The position numbers and the translations under genes were made by a program. Positions 26,157 through 35,428 of a stretch of 64,000 bases of DNA are shown here, piece by piece (position 1 is the first letter of the stretch; every line of letters begins with the position of its first letter). Origin of the DNA: Achromobacter sp. RTa (GTDB lineage: Bacteria; Pseudomonadota; Gammaproteobacteria; Burkholderiales; Burkholderiaceae_B); contig NZ_JPYO01000001.1 of the NCBI RefSeq assembly GCF_000757485.1, positions 54,127 through 118,126 of the forward strand, in the 5' to 3' direction. The notes beneath the pieces were generated by a model that was not told the origin of the DNA, made no database searches, and worked only from the letters and a program-made list of their open reading frames with translations.

Positions 26157-27230
26157 TCAGGCCTGGGTCCGGCGCAGGCGGTACTGCGCGAATAACGTCG
26201 CGACCAGCATGGCGAGCAACGAGGTGGCGACGATGACGTCGGCGATGTAGTTCGGGACGGAGATGGCGCGGCTCATGCTGTCCGCGCCCACCAGCATGCC
26301 GGCGACGAAGAGGCTGGCCAGGATCACGCCCAGCGGGTGCAGGCCCGCCAGCATGGCGACCACCACGCCCGTGTAGCCATAGCCCGGCGACATGTCGAGC
26401 GTGACGTAGCCGGTGCGGCCCGCCACTTCGATCGCGCCCGCCAGCCCGGCCAGCGCGCCCGACAGCATGGCGGTGCCCAGCATGACGCGGCTCACGGGCA
26501 GCCCCAGGAAGCGCGACGCATGGGCATTGGCGCCGACCGCGCGCATCTGGAAGCCGAACACGGTGTAGCGGTTCAAGAGCCACAGGCCTACCGCCAGCCC
26601 GGCGGCCCACAGCAGGCCGGTGTGGGCGCGCGTGCGCTCGATCAGCTTGCCCAGTTCCAGGTCGCCATTGAGCGCCACGGATTGCGGCCAGCCCATGGCC
26701 ATCGGGTCTTTCATGGGGCCGTCCAGCATCATGGAGACGAACAGCAGCACGATGAAATTGCCGAGCAGCGTGGTGACGACCTCGTCCACGCCCAGGCGGG
26801 TCTTCAGCAGCGCGGGGATGAGCAGCAGCACGGCGCCCGCGAGCGCGGCGGCCAGCATCATGCCGGCAAACAGCGCGGGCAGCGGCAGGTCGAAGCCCGT
26901 GCCGTCGTGCAGGCCGCCCACGGCGACCGCTGCCAGCGCGCCCAGGTACAGCTGGCCTTCGGCGCCGATGTTGTAGAAGCGGGCGCGGAACGCCACGGCG
27001 CAGGCCAGGCCCGTCAGCATCAGCGGGGTGGCGCGGGTGAGCGTTTCGGACAGGGCGAAGCGCGAGCCGAACGCGCCTTCGAACAGCAGCGCGTAGGTGC
27101 GGCCCACCGGCGCGCCGGCCCAGGCCACCAGCAGCGTGCAGACCGCCAGCGTAAAGAGGATGGCCGCGATGGGGGCCAAGGCCAGCGCCAACCGGCTGGG
27201 CTCGGGGCGGCGTTCCAGGATCAGTTTCAT
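26157..27230 (-). CDS. BMP-type ABC transporter permease
   Basis: A 357-residue permease (YufP/NupP-like), BPD_transp_2 family. TPLMLTGLACAVAFRARFYN and GAEGQLYLGALAAV are the conserved segments. ATG 27230 (MKLILERR) is preferred; an in-frame TTG at 27245 would add five residues. Ten bases separate it from the second permease and 36 from the ATPase, fitting one operon. Confidence 0.87.
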   Translation of the reverse strand: MKLILERRPEPSRLALALAPIAAILFTLAVCTLLVAWAGAPVGRTYALLFEGAFGSRFALSETLTRATPLMLTGLACAVAFRARFYNIGAEGQLYLGALAAVAVGGLHDGTGFDLPLPALFAGMMLAAALAGAVLLLIPALLKTRLGVDEVVTTLLGNFIVLLFVSMMLDGPMKDPMAMGWPQSVALNGDLELGKLIERTRAHTGLLWAAGLAVGLWLLNRYTVFGFQMRAVGANAHASRFLGLPVSRVMLGTAMLSGALAGLAGAIEVAGRTGYVTLDMSPGYGYTGVVVAMLAGLHPLGVILASLFVAGMLVGADSMSRAISVPNYIADVIVATSLLAMLVATLFAQYRLRRTQA

Positions 27231-27266
27231 GCGAAAGATGCTCAATATAGGGGCGCCGACGGTCCG

Positions 27267-28796
27267 TCAGGCGCGGGTGCCCGTCATGGCCAGGCCCACC
27301 GTGGCGGGCGTCCAGTCGGCCACCGGTTTGACGGCGACCAGCTTGCCGCCGCACAGCACGGCGATGCGATCGGCCAGCGCGAAGATCTCTTCCAGGTCCT
27401 CGGACACCAGCAGCACGCCGGCGCCGCGCTTGCGGGCCGCCAGGAGCTGCTCGCGCACGTAGGCCACCGCGCCGATGTCCAGGCCCCAGGTGGGCTGGTC
27501 GGCCACGATGAAGCGCGGCTCGCGCGCCAGCGTGCGGCCCAGGATCAGCTTCTGCATGTTGCCGCCGGACAGGCTGCGGGTGCGCACGTCCAGCGAGGCC
27601 GCGCGCACGTCGAACTGCCTGGCCAGCGAGGCCGCATAGGCCTTGCCCGCGCGCGCCCGGATCAGGCCGTAGCGCGCGAAGCGCTTGTCCTTGAGGTCTT
27701 CGACGATGGCGTTCTCCCACAGGGGGCTGTCGCCGATCATGCCTTCGCCGTGGCGGTCTTCGGGGATGCGGCCGACACGCGCGGCCGTCCAGCCGGCCGG
27801 CGTCGTGGGCGCGGCCGCGTGCTCGGGGCCGAGTCGTATCGTGCCGTCGGACGGCTGGCGCAGGCCGGTCAGCACGGAGACCAGCGCCTGCTGGCCGTTG
27901 CCGGCCACGCCCGCGATCGCGACGATTTCATGTTTGTGGACCACCAGGTCCAGGCCGTCCAGCCGCAATGCGCCGTCGCGGCCGTCGCGCACGGAGACCT
28001 GGGACAGTGCCACTACGGGCGCGGCCTGTTCGGCCGCCGCCACCGCCTCGGCATGCGGCATGACGACCTTGCGGCCCACCATCAGTTCCGCCAGTTCGGC
28101 GGGCGTGGTGCCGGCGGTGTCGCGTTCGGCCACCAGCCTGCCCTGGCGCAGCACGGCCACGCGGCGCGACACGGCCATCACTTCGTCCAGCTTGTGCGAA
28201 ATGAAGATCACGGCCAGGCCTTCGTCCACGAAGCCGCGCAGGGTGGCGAACAGGTCCTGCACTTCCTGCGGCGTGAGCACGGCGGTGGGCTCGTCCAGGA
28301 TCAGCACGCGGGCGCCGCGGTACAGCGCCTTCAGGATCTCGACCCGCTGCTTTTCGCCGACGGACAGCGTGCCGACCCGGGCGTCCGGGTCCACGCCCAG
28401 GCCGAAGCGCTGCCCCAGCTCCACCAGGCGCTTGCGCGCCTTGCCGCGGCCGGACGCCAGCTTCCACAGCGATTCCGTGCCGACCATGATGTTGTCCAGC
28501 ACCGTGAGGTTGTCGGCCAGAGTGAAATGCTGGTGCACCATGCCCACGCCGGCCGCCAGCGCGGCGTCGGGCCGGCCGGGAGGCAGGGGCTTGCCGAAAA
28601 CCTCGATGCCGCCGGCGTCGGCCACATAGTGGCCGAACAGGATGGACACCAGGGTCGATTTGCCCGCGCCGTTCTCGCCCAGCAAGGCCAGCACTTCGCC
28701 CTGGCGCAGGGTAAGCGAGATGTCGTCGTTGGCCGTCAGGCTGCCGAAGCGTTTGGTGATCCCCGTCAGTCGCAGGGCAAGCGGCGCTTGGTTCAT
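27267..28796 (-). CDS. BMP-type ABC transporter ATP-binding protein (two nucleotide domains)
   Basis: A 509-residue double ATPase of the sugar/nucleoside class. Domain 1 (about 5-240): Walker A LGENGAGKST, signature LSVGEKQRVEILKAL, Walker B VLILDEPTAVLT. Domain 2 (about 255-505): a degenerate Walker A, AGVAGNGQQALVS, with signature LSGGNMQKLILGRTL and FIVADQPTWGLD. A degenerate second P-loop is normal for this family. ATG 28796 overlaps the binding-protein stop by four bases (ATGA). Confidence 0.9.
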   Translation of the reverse strand: MNQAPLALRLTGITKRFGSLTANDDISLTLRQGEVLALLGENGAGKSTLVSILFGHYVADAGGIEVFGKPLPPGRPDAALAAGVGMVHQHFTLADNLTVLDNIMVGTESLWKLASGRGKARKRLVELGQRFGLGVDPDARVGTLSVGEKQRVEILKALYRGARVLILDEPTAVLTPQEVQDLFATLRGFVDEGLAVIFISHKLDEVMAVSRRVAVLRQGRLVAERDTAGTTPAELAELMVGRKVVMPHAEAVAAAEQAAPVVALSQVSVRDGRDGALRLDGLDLVVHKHEIVAIAGVAGNGQQALVSVLTGLRQPSDGTIRLGPEHAAAPTTPAGWTAARVGRIPEDRHGEGMIGDSPLWENAIVEDLKDKRFARYGLIRARAGKAYAASLARQFDVRAASLDVRTRSLSGGNMQKLILGRTLAREPRFIVADQPTWGLDIGAVAYVREQLLAARKRGAGVLLVSEDLEEIFALADRIAVLCGGKLVAVKPVADWTPATVGLAMTGTRA

Positions 28797-29821
28797 CGTG
28801 CCGAGGACTTGGGTTCTTTGTCGTTGACCTTCACGCTGAAGCTGCCGTCCAGGATGGCTTTCTGCTTGGCCTGGACGCGGGCGATCAGCTCCGCCGGGAT
28901 CTTGCTCTCGAAGGTGCCCAGGGGCGCCAGCGACGAACCCTTGTGCTTCATCAGCGAGTATTGGCCGTAGTCGTCGGCCTTGAAGGTGCCGGCCTTGACC
29001 TGCTTGAGCGCTTCGTCGATGGTGGGCTCCATGCTCCACAGGGCCGAGGCGACGACGGTTTCCGGATATTGAGGCTGCGTGTCGATCACGTTGCCGACGG
29101 CCAGCTTGCCGCGTTCCTTGGCGGCGTCCGACACCCCGAAGCGCTCGGCGTAGAGCACGTCCGCGCCCTTGTCGATCATGGCGAAGGCGGCTTCCTTGGC
29201 CTTCGGGGGATCGAACCACGAGCCGATGAAGGTGACGGTGAACTCGGCCTGCGGGTTCACTTCCTTGGCGCCTTCGATGAAGGCCTGCATCAGGCGGTTC
29301 ACTTCGGGGATGGGGTAGCCGCCCACCAGGCCGATCTTGCCGGTCTTGCTGACGCCGCCGGCGATCATGCCGGTCAGGTAGGCGGGTTCCTGGATGTAGT
29401 TGTCGAACACCGAGAAGTTGGGCTTCTGCGGCTTGCCGGAAGAACCCATCAGGAAGGCGGTCTCGGGGTAGTCCTTGGCCACCTTGCGGGCGGCGGCTTC
29501 CACCGCGAAGGCCTCGCCCACCACCAGCTTGTTGCCCTGTTCGGCGTACTGGCGCATCACGCGCTCATAGTCGGCGTTGGTGACGTTTTCCGAAAACGTG
29601 TATTCGATCTCGCCGCGATCGCGGGCGGCCGTCAGCGCCTTGTGGATGCGCGATACCCATTGCTGCTCGACCGGCACGGTGTAGATGGCGGCGACCTTGG
29701 TCTTGGCGGGCGCCTGGGCTTGGGCGGCGCCGGTGAAGAGCAGCGCGCCGGCCGCGGCGGCAGCCAGTTTGAGCAGGCCGCGGCGGGCAATGGCGCCGGA
29801 CAGGGGGAACAGGGCTTTCAT
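28793..29821 (-). CDS. BMP-family ABC transporter substrate-binding protein
   Basis: A 342-residue binding protein of the basic membrane protein / PnrA family, which bind nucleosides or nucleobases. The signal region ARRGLLKLAAAAAGALLF (about 12-29) has a twin-arginine look, though with no polar residue after it that would make Tat export certain. Mature start near AQAQAPAKTK. ATG 29821 is chosen because it heads the signal peptide; the frame stays open upstream to 30031 but that part is Arg/Pro-rich and not protein-like for the family. Confidence 0.88.
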   Translation of the reverse strand: MKALFPLSGAIARRGLLKLAAAAAGALLFTGAAQAQAPAKTKVAAIYTVPVEQQWVSRIHKALTAARDRGEIEYTFSENVTNADYERVMRQYAEQGNKLVVGEAFAVEAAARKVAKDYPETAFLMGSSGKPQKPNFSVFDNYIQEPAYLTGMIAGGVSKTGKIGLVGGYPIPEVNRLMQAFIEGAKEVNPQAEFTVTFIGSWFDPPKAKEAAFAMIDKGADVLYAERFGVSDAAKERGKLAVGNVIDTQPQYPETVVASALWSMEPTIDEALKQVKAGTFKADDYGQYSLMKHKGSSLAPLGTFESKIPAELIARVQAKQKAILDGSFSVKVNDKEPKSSAR

Positions 29822-30242
29822 GCAGGTGACTCCTACGCGGGGAAGGAAAGGGATCGGGAGGTGTTGCGGGCGCGCCGCGGAATGGCGGTCGCCGGCGGGC
29901 ATGCCGGGGCGAGCGGACGAAGGCGAGGGCGCGGGATCGGTCATTGGGCGGGAGCGCCGGGTGGCGCGTCCCATCCGAAGGGGCGGGTTCGCGGCCAGTC
30001 CAGGCGAAGCAAGTTGTATGCCATGGGGCATCTCCGCGGCAAGTCGGGGAAACCTGATGGCCGGGCAGGATTATAGGCACCCTGGCGGGGAATCGCGGCA
30101 CCGATGTGGTGCGCGCCGTTTCAGGGGGTGGACAGGGAGGCGCTGGAACGGGCTGTTGCGCCGCCGCGCGCGATCCGCAGCGGCCCCGCAAGCCTAAAAT
30201 CCGGAGATGAGCCGCGCGCGGCGCGGCGAGCTGGAAGACTCC
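29822..30242. promoter_or_regulatory. 421-base divergent intergenic region with one -10-like box
   Basis: No gene is supported here. On the minus strand TATAAT lies at 30075-30070, which could serve the BMP operon with a leader near 245 bases; no convincing -35 hexamer sits at the right distance. The rest is GC-rich with no repeat, riboswitch motif or clear dyad that I could recognise. Confidence 0.3.
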
Positions 30243-31172
30243 ATGCAAGATATTCAATTGCTGCTCGAACAGTACGGCGGGTGGCTGGTGTTCGCCAACG
30301 TGCTGGTCGAGCAGGCGGGCTTGCCGGTGCCCGCCTATCCCATGCTGATCGCCGCGGGCGCCCTGGGCGGCGCGGGCGGCTGGGCGGTGCCCTGGCTGGC
30401 GGCCACGGCCGCCTGCCTGCTGGCCGACACCCTTTGGTACGTGGCCGGCCGGCGCTACGGGTCGCGCCTGCTGGGCGTGATCTGCAAGATGTCGCTGTCG
30501 CAGGACTCCTGCATCCGCCAGACGCAGCGCCTGTACCTGCGCATCGGCGTGCGGGCGCTGCTGGTCTGCAAATTCCTCCCGGGCGCGGGAGCGCTGTCCA
30601 CGGTCATGGCGGGGCTGACGGGCACGGCCTATCGCCGGTTCCTGCTCTACGACCTGGTGGGCTCCCTTATCTGGGTCGGCTCCGCGCTGTTACTGGGCGG
30701 CCTGTTCCACAACGTCGTGAACGACGTCCTGGAGATCCTGGGCACCTATGGCGCGATGGGCCTGGGCGTGCTGGCGGCGGTGCTGGCGCTGTACATCCTG
30801 GCGCGCTTCCTGCGGCGCAGGATCCTGCTGCGCAGCCTGCGCGTCATTCCGCGCCTGTCGGTGGACGAATTGATGCAATGGCGGCAGGATGGCCGCAGCC
30901 CCCTCGTGTTCGACGTGCGGCCGGAGGCGGTGCGAGACGAGCAGCGGATCCCTGGGGCGATCGCGGTGGACCTGAAGGCGCCGCTGCCCGAACTGGACCC
31001 CAATGCGCTGGAGTCCGACATCGTCGTCTATTGCGCCTGCCCCAACGAGGTATCGGCCGCGCTGCTGGCTTCGCGGCTGCGCGCCGCGGGCTATCCCAAT
31101 ACCTGGGCCCTGCGCGGCGGATACGAGGCCTGGGCCGAACACAAGCGCGCCGCGCCCGCGCAAGGCGCATAA
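30243..31172 (+). CDS. DedA-family membrane protein fused to a rhodanese domain
   Basis: A 309-residue fusion. Residues about 1-200 are a DedA (SNARE-associated/VTT) membrane domain with the typical PVPAYPMLIAAGALGG and KFLPGAGALSTVMAGL segments. Residues about 210-305 form a rhodanese domain with the active-site loop YCACPNEVSAA (reactive Cys in CACPNE) and LRGGYEAWAE at the end. DedA proteins affect envelope lipid flipping; rhodaneses transfer sulfane sulfur. The joint function is unknown. The start at 30243 follows a GGAAG; upstream in-frame codons are Arg-rich. Confidence 0.85.
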   Translation: MQDIQLLLEQYGGWLVFANVLVEQAGLPVPAYPMLIAAGALGGAGGWAVPWLAATAACLLADTLWYVAGRRYGSRLLGVICKMSLSQDSCIRQTQRLYLRIGVRALLVCKFLPGAGALSTVMAGLTGTAYRRFLLYDLVGSLIWVGSALLLGGLFHNVVNDVLEILGTYGAMGLGVLAAVLALYILARFLRRRILLRSLRVIPRLSVDELMQWRQDGRSPLVFDVRPEAVRDEQRIPGAIAVDLKAPLPELDPNALESDIVVYCACPNEVSAALLASRLRAAGYPNTWALRGGYEAWAEHKRAAPAQGA

Positions 31173-31222
31173 TTCCGCCATCGGCCCGCGGCATTGGCGA
31201 AGGGCCACGACAGGAGAGAGAC

Positions 31223-32149
31223 ATGCGGTTGTTGTTCTTGGGCGCTGGCGGCACCGGCGGGTATTTCGGAGGGCGCGCCGCCCAGGCGGGCGCGGACGTG
31301 ACATTCCTGGTGCGCGAGTCGCGCGCGGCCCGACTCCGCGAGCATGGCTTGCGCATCCAGAGCCCCCTGGGCGACGCCACGCTGCATCCGCAGCTGGTCA
31401 CGCAAGAGACGCTGCAAGGCAGCTACGACGTGGTGGTGCTCAGCTGCAAGGCGTACGACTTGCCCAGCGCGATCGAGGCGATCCGCCCCGCGGTCGGCCC
31501 CGACACGGCCGTGCTGCCCATCATGAACGGCGTGCTGCAGTACGACGTGCTGGACCGCGAGTTCGAACCCCACCGCGTGCTGGGCGGCCTATGCCAGATC
31601 AACGCGACGCTCGGCCCCGAGGGCCAGGTGGTCCACCTGGGCAAGCACGCCAGCATCGTCTTTGGCGAACGCGCGGGCCCGGCGCGCAGCGCGCGTTGCG
31701 AGGCGCTGGAGCAGGCGTTGGCCGGGGGCGAATATTCCTGCCGCCTGAGCGGGGAGATCTACCAGGACATCTGGGAAAAGTATGTGTTCCTGACGACCCT
31801 GGCGGCCGCCACCTGCCTGATGCGCGGCTCCGTCGGGCAGATCGCCTCCACCGACGACGGCCTCGACATCCTGGGCACGCTGCTGCAGGAATCGCAGGCC
31901 GTGGCCGCCGCCTCCGGCCATGCGGTCCGGCCCGAGGCCGACGCCTCGGCGCGCAAGATACTGACCGACCCTTCGCAGCCCATGACCGCCTCCATGTTCC
32001 GGGACCTGAGCCAGGGCCTGCCGGTCGAAGCCGATCACATCGTGGGCGACATGCTCCGCCGCGCCCGGACGCTGGGCGTGGATGCGACCTATCTGCGCAC
32101 GGCCTACACGCATCTGCAGGTCTATCAGGCCCAGCGCGCCGCGGGCTGA
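31223..32149 (+). CDS. 2-dehydropantoate 2-reductase family protein
   Basis: A 308-residue NADPH-binding reductase of the PanE/ApbA family. The nucleotide motif FLGAGGTGGYFGGRAAQAGA opens the protein, and the catalytic lysine is probably the one in LSCKAYDLPSA near residue 72. PanE makes pantoate for coenzyme A, but beta-proteobacteria carry several paralogs and this one is not linked to pan genes. ATG 31223 follows AGGAGAG. Confidence 0.83.
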   Translation: MRLLFLGAGGTGGYFGGRAAQAGADVTFLVRESRAARLREHGLRIQSPLGDATLHPQLVTQETLQGSYDVVVLSCKAYDLPSAIEAIRPAVGPDTAVLPIMNGVLQYDVLDREFEPHRVLGGLCQINATLGPEGQVVHLGKHASIVFGERAGPARSARCEALEQALAGGEYSCRLSGEIYQDIWEKYVFLTTLAAATCLMRGSVGQIASTDDGLDILGTLLQESQAVAAASGHAVRPEADASARKILTDPSQPMTASMFRDLSQGLPVEADHIVGDMLRRARTLGVDATYLRTAYTHLQVYQAQRAAG

Positions 32150-32171
32150 GCGCCCGGGCCCGCCACGGCTT

Positions 32172-32199
32172 CGCGGCCCCCTGTTCAAGCGGGGCCGCG
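32172..32199 (+). terminator. GC hairpin after the PanE-like gene
   Basis: CGCGGCCCC pairs with GGGGCCGCG across a ten-base loop, 22 bases after the stop codon. No T-run follows, so it may stabilise the 3' end or act weakly. Confidence 0.35.
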
Positions 32200-32411
32200 G
32201 AGCGCAAACTGACATGGCGGTCCTGGCCGGCCGGTTCGCTCTCCCGGCCTTCGCGGTTCCATGGAATTGGTGCATGGAATGCAAAAAACTCTTCCGCTTT
32301 TACGGGTTTTTTGTTCGAATTTGAGCGAATAGTATGGCTTTGCCTGAGCCGGATATGCAGCGCCGCATGGTGCGGCGGCCTACCCGGCTTCCCTTTCCAA
32401 GGAGCAAGACC

Positions 32412-33023
32412 ATGAAAGTCGCATTGATCGGAATTACCGGCCGCGTGGGTTCACGCGTGGCGGACGAGCTACTCAAGCGCGGCCACCAGGTCACGGGTAT
32501 CGCCCGTAACCTGTCCGACGTGAACCCCCAGCCCGGCCTGACCATCAAGCAGGGCGACGCCACCGACCCGGAGGCGCTGACTTCGATCCTGGCCGGCCAT
32601 GACGCCGTGATCAGCGCATCGCGCTTCGTTTCTTCCGACGCCAAGCCGCTGCTTCATGCCGTGAAGGATGCCGGCGTGCCGCGCCTGGTGGTGGTGGGGG
32701 GCGCGGGCAGCCTGCTGGTTGCGCCCGGCAAGATGCTGATCGACACCCCCGAGTTCCCCGACGCCTACAAGCCCGAGGCGCGCGCGGGCGTGGTGTTCCT
32801 GGATGTGCTGCGCCAGGAAAAAGTGCTGAACTGGACGTTCCTGTCGCCTGCCGCGCTGTTCGAGCCGGGCGAGCGCACCGGCAAGTTCCGCGTGGGCGAC
32901 GATAGCCTGCTGGCAGACGACGAGGGCAAGAGCTGGATCTCCATGGAAGACTACGCCATTGCGCTGGTCGACGAGCTGGAAACGCCCAAGCACTCGCGCC
33001 GCCGCTACACCGTCGGTTACTGA
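32412..33023 (+). CDS. NAD(P)H-binding atypical SDR protein
   Basis: A 203-residue protein with a Rossmann N terminus (IGITGRVGSRVADELLKRGH, residues 6-25), of the NAD(P)-binding NmrA/YwnB-like group. VVVGGAGSLLV is a further nucleotide-fold stretch. These are small reductases or redox sensors of unclear substrate. A Shine-Dalgarno AAGGAG precedes ATG 32412. Ends just before a strong intrinsic terminator, so transcription closes here. Confidence 0.8.
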   Translation: MKVALIGITGRVGSRVADELLKRGHQVTGIARNLSDVNPQPGLTIKQGDATDPEALTSILAGHDAVISASRFVSSDAKPLLHAVKDAGVPRLVVVGGAGSLLVAPGKMLIDTPEFPDAYKPEARAGVVFLDVLRQEKVLNWTFLSPAALFEPGERTGKFRVGDDSLLADDEGKSWISMEDYAIALVDELETPKHSRRRYTVGY

Positions 33024-33057
33024 GCGCCGGCGCGCCGCCCGCGGGCGGACGGAAACG

Positions 33058-33080
33058 GGGGCCCGTCGCGGGCCCCTTTT
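33058..33080 (+). terminator. Intrinsic terminator
   Basis: GGGGCCCG/CGGGCCCC with a three-base TCG loop followed by TTTTCTC, 35 bases after the NAD(P)-binding protein gene. A standard Rho-independent terminator on the plus strand. Confidence 0.88.
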
Positions 33081-33169
33081 CTCATTGGGGGAAAGGCCAC
33101 GGTATCCGCGTATTTATTTGTAAACTGGCAAACCGCGCCAACCCGGCGTCACGACCTGAGTTGTCCTGT

Positions 33170-33628
33170 ATGCGTATGAAGTTCAAATCTCTGGCCCTCT
33201 GTATGCTGGTCGCCGCCGCCACCCTGGCGATCGCGCCGGCCCGCGCGGCCGCGCCCCAGTCCAACAAGGACATCGTGGTGGCGTTCTTCCGCATGATGTT
33301 CCAGGACCGCAATATCGACGAAGCCGTGCGCCTGTACGTCGGCCCGCGCTACACGCAGCACAATCCGTACATGCAGGACGGCGTCGAGCCCATGGTGGAC
33401 TTCTTTCCCGCCTACTTCGAACAGCATCCGCAGTCCATCGTCGAGATCAAGCGGGTGATCGCCGAGGGCGACCTGGTGATGATCCACAACCTGTGGCGAG
33501 ATTCCCCGGAAGACCGCGGACAGGCCGTGGTGGATATCTTCAGGGTGGAAAACGGCAAGATCGTCGAGCATTGGGACGTGAGCCAGGAGATTCCAGAAAA
33601 CCCGGCCAACAAGAACGGCATGTTCTAG
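33170..33628 (+). CDS. Exported SnoaL/NTF2-like protein
   Basis: A 152-residue protein with an N-terminal signal peptide (KSLALCMLVAAATLAIAPARA, partly quoted) and a SnoaL-like cone domain: RYTQHNPYMQDGVEPMVDFF and FRVENGKIVEHWDV are typical. Many such proteins are small-molecule isomerases, hydrolases or scaffolds. Start uncertain: ATG 33170, ATG 33176 and TTG 33161 are all in frame and no strong ribosome site decides. Role unknown. Confidence 0.75.
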   Translation: MRMKFKSLALCMLVAAATLAIAPARAAAPQSNKDIVVAFFRMMFQDRNIDEAVRLYVGPRYTQHNPYMQDGVEPMVDFFPAYFEQHPQSIVEIKRVIAEGDLVMIHNLWRDSPEDRGQAVVDIFRVENGKIVEHWDVSQEIPENPANKNGMF

Positions 33629-33658
33629 GCCCTGTTCATCCTCCAAGGAAGCGGATCC

Positions 33659-34228
33659 ATGTCCCGCATCGAGCCCGTCGAGCTGCCTCGCGCCTATCTG
33701 TTGCTCAACCACGGCCCCACCGTGCTGGTGACCAGCGCGCATGGCGAGGCCCGCAACGTCATGGCCGCCGCCTGGGCCATGCCGCTGGACTTCAGCCCGC
33801 CCAAGATGCTGGTGGTGGTGGACAAGAACACCTATACGCGCGAACTGATCGAAGCGTCGGGCGAATTTGCGCTGTGCATACCCTCGCGCGCGCAGGCACG
33901 GGCCACGTTGAGGGTGGGGTCGAATTCCGGGCGCGACGAGGACAAGTTCGCCGCCAGCGGCCTGGCGACGTTTCCGGCCAGCAAGATCGGCGCGCCGCTG
34001 GTCAGCGGCTGCCTGGGCTGGCTGGAATGCCGCGTCGTGCCCGAGCCGCACAACCAGCAGGCCTACGATCTCTTCATCGGCGAAGTCGTGGCCGCATGGG
34101 CCGCGCCGGAAGTGTTTTCGGGGAACCGCTGGCACTTTCCGGACGACGAGCGCCGCTCGGTCCATTACCTGGCGGGCGGCTCCTTCTTCGCCACGGGCGA
34201 AGCCTTCAACGTTTCCGATCCGGAGTAG
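33659..34228 (+). CDS. Flavin reductase-like protein
   Basis: A 189-residue FMN-binding split-barrel protein, distinct from the one at 2534. N-terminal VLVTSAHGEARNVMAAAWAMPLDFSPPK matches the flavoredoxin/DIM6 group (partly quoted from residues 22-49). AAGGAAG precedes the start at 33659. It lies four bases before the deoxyribosyltransferase-like gene and 30 bases after the SnoaL-like gene, so all three may be cotranscribed. Confidence 0.8.
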   Translation: MSRIEPVELPRAYLLLNHGPTVLVTSAHGEARNVMAAAWAMPLDFSPPKMLVVVDKNTYTRELIEASGEFALCIPSRAQARATLRVGSNSGRDEDKFAASGLATFPASKIGAPLVSGCLGWLECRVVPEPHNQQAYDLFIGEVVAAWAAPEVFSGNRWHFPDDERRSVHYLAGGSFFATGEAFNVSDPE

Positions 34229-34232
34229 CCCC

Positions 34233-34736
34233 ATGCGCAGCGTGTATCTCGCCGGTTTCGACGTATTCCTGCCCGATGCCCAGGCGCACGGCAGGCGTTT
34301 GAAGGCGCTTTGCGCCACCTATGGGTTCGAAGGCCTGTTTCCCCTGGACAACGAGGCGCCGCAGGACCTGTCCGGCCCGGCGCTGGCGCAATGGATCTAT
34401 CGCGAGAATGTCGCCCTGATCCGGCGCGCCGACATGGTGATGGCCAACCTGAACCCGTTCCGTGGCGCGGAGCCCGATTCGGGAACCGCCTTCGAGGTCG
34501 GCTACGCCATCGCCTGTGGAAAACCCGTTTGGGGCTATACCCGGCAGGGCGGATCGTTGATCGATCAGGTGGCCGTTGGCGCGGCGGCCGACGATGGCGT
34601 AGCGCGCATGGTGGATGCCGAGGGCTACACAGTAGAGGACTTCGGCTTGAGCCTGAACCTGATGCTGGCGTGCAGCGCCCGCATCGTCACAGGCGGCGCT
34701 GCCGACTGCCTGGCCCGCATGGCCGAGGCGCGCTAG
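34233..34736 (+). CDS. Nucleoside 2-deoxyribosyltransferase-like protein
   Basis: A 167-residue protein of the nucleoside 2-deoxyribosyltransferase family. Family marks are VYLAGFDVF at the N terminus, MVMANLNPFRGAEPDSGTAFEVGYA (nucleoside site; the Glu in AFEVGYA is the predicted nucleophile) and GKPVWGYT. It exchanges or hydrolyses bases on deoxynucleosides, and some members clear modified nucleotides. Its last four bases overlap the convergent TetR gene. Confidence 0.85.
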   Translation: MRSVYLAGFDVFLPDAQAHGRRLKALCATYGFEGLFPLDNEAPQDLSGPALAQWIYRENVALIRRADMVMANLNPFRGAEPDSGTAFEVGYAIACGKPVWGYTRQGGSLIDQVAVGAAADDGVARMVDAEGYTVEDFGLSLNLMLACSARIVTGGAADCLARMAEAR

Positions 34737-35401
34737 CGCCGCGCGGTTTTCTTCGCCGCCTTGCGCGGCGCCGGCCGGGCCGGCGAGGGCGACGTGTCCA
34801 GGTATCCCATCACGGCGTCGACCACAGCGTGTTCGAGCTGCTCCGGCGAGAAGCCGGCGGGCGGCTCCAGCGCGGCGGCATGCACCAGCGATTCCATAAT
34901 GCGCAGCACCACGTAGGTCGCCAGGTCGCGGTCCTGCTGCGCGATCTCGTCGCGATGGAATTCCAGCAGGTGGCGCATGCGGCGATGGATGTCCTGGTCG
35001 GCGCGGCTGTGCTCATGCGGCTGGTCGAACAGCGGAAATTCCCTTTCCAGCACGCGGTGCAGCGCGGGCTCCAGCAGATGCGCATGCAGCATGGCCTGCA
35101 CGATGGCGGCGACGCGCTCGCGCAGCGTGGCGGCGGGATTGCTGTCCAGGACCCCGTCGATCACGTCCAGCATCTGGTTGTCGTGGCGGTCATGCAGCGC
35201 CGCGATCAGTGCGTTCTTGTTGGGAAAGTACTGGTACAGCGAACCCACGCTGACGCCGGCGGTTTCGGCGATCAGGTTGGTGTTGGTGCCGGCATAGCCG
35301 TGCGCGGCCAAAACGCGAGCCGTGGCTTGCAGAATTGTTTCTACGGTGTGCTGGGACCTGAGCTGGCGTGGCGATTTCCGGGGCTGTGGGATGGCGGTCA
35401 T
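34733..35401 (-). CDS. TetR-family transcriptional regulator
   Basis: A 222-residue TetR repressor with HTH residues about 17-62 (TVETILQATARVLAAHGYAG, AETAGVSVGSLYQYFPNKNA) and a helical ligand domain; the last 20 residues are Lys/Arg/Ala-rich. It is divergent from the MFS transporter at 35553 and most likely represses it through the dyad at 35429-35444. The inducer is probably a compound the transporter exports. Confidence 0.88.
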   Translation of the reverse strand: MTAIPQPRKSPRQLRSQHTVETILQATARVLAAHGYAGTNTNLIAETAGVSVGSLYQYFPNKNALIAALHDRHDNQMLDVIDGVLDSNPAATLRERVAAIVQAMLHAHLLEPALHRVLEREFPLFDQPHEHSRADQDIHRRMRHLLEFHRDEIAQQDRDLATYVVLRIMESLVHAAALEPPAGFSPEQLEHAVVDAVMGYLDTSPSPARPAPRKAAKKTARR

Positions 35402-35428
35402 GGACGGGATGAAAGGCGAGTATCGAAC

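Noticed and set aside
26337-28970. An 877-codon open frame antisense to the BMP-type ABC genes
   Set aside because: Gln/His/Arg-rich shadow of the permease and ATPase genes, which have full motif support on the other strand.
28796-29219. N-terminal extension of the BMP ATPase reading frame
   Set aside because: The extension lies over the binding-protein gene; the conserved ATPase start and ATGA overlap favour 28796.
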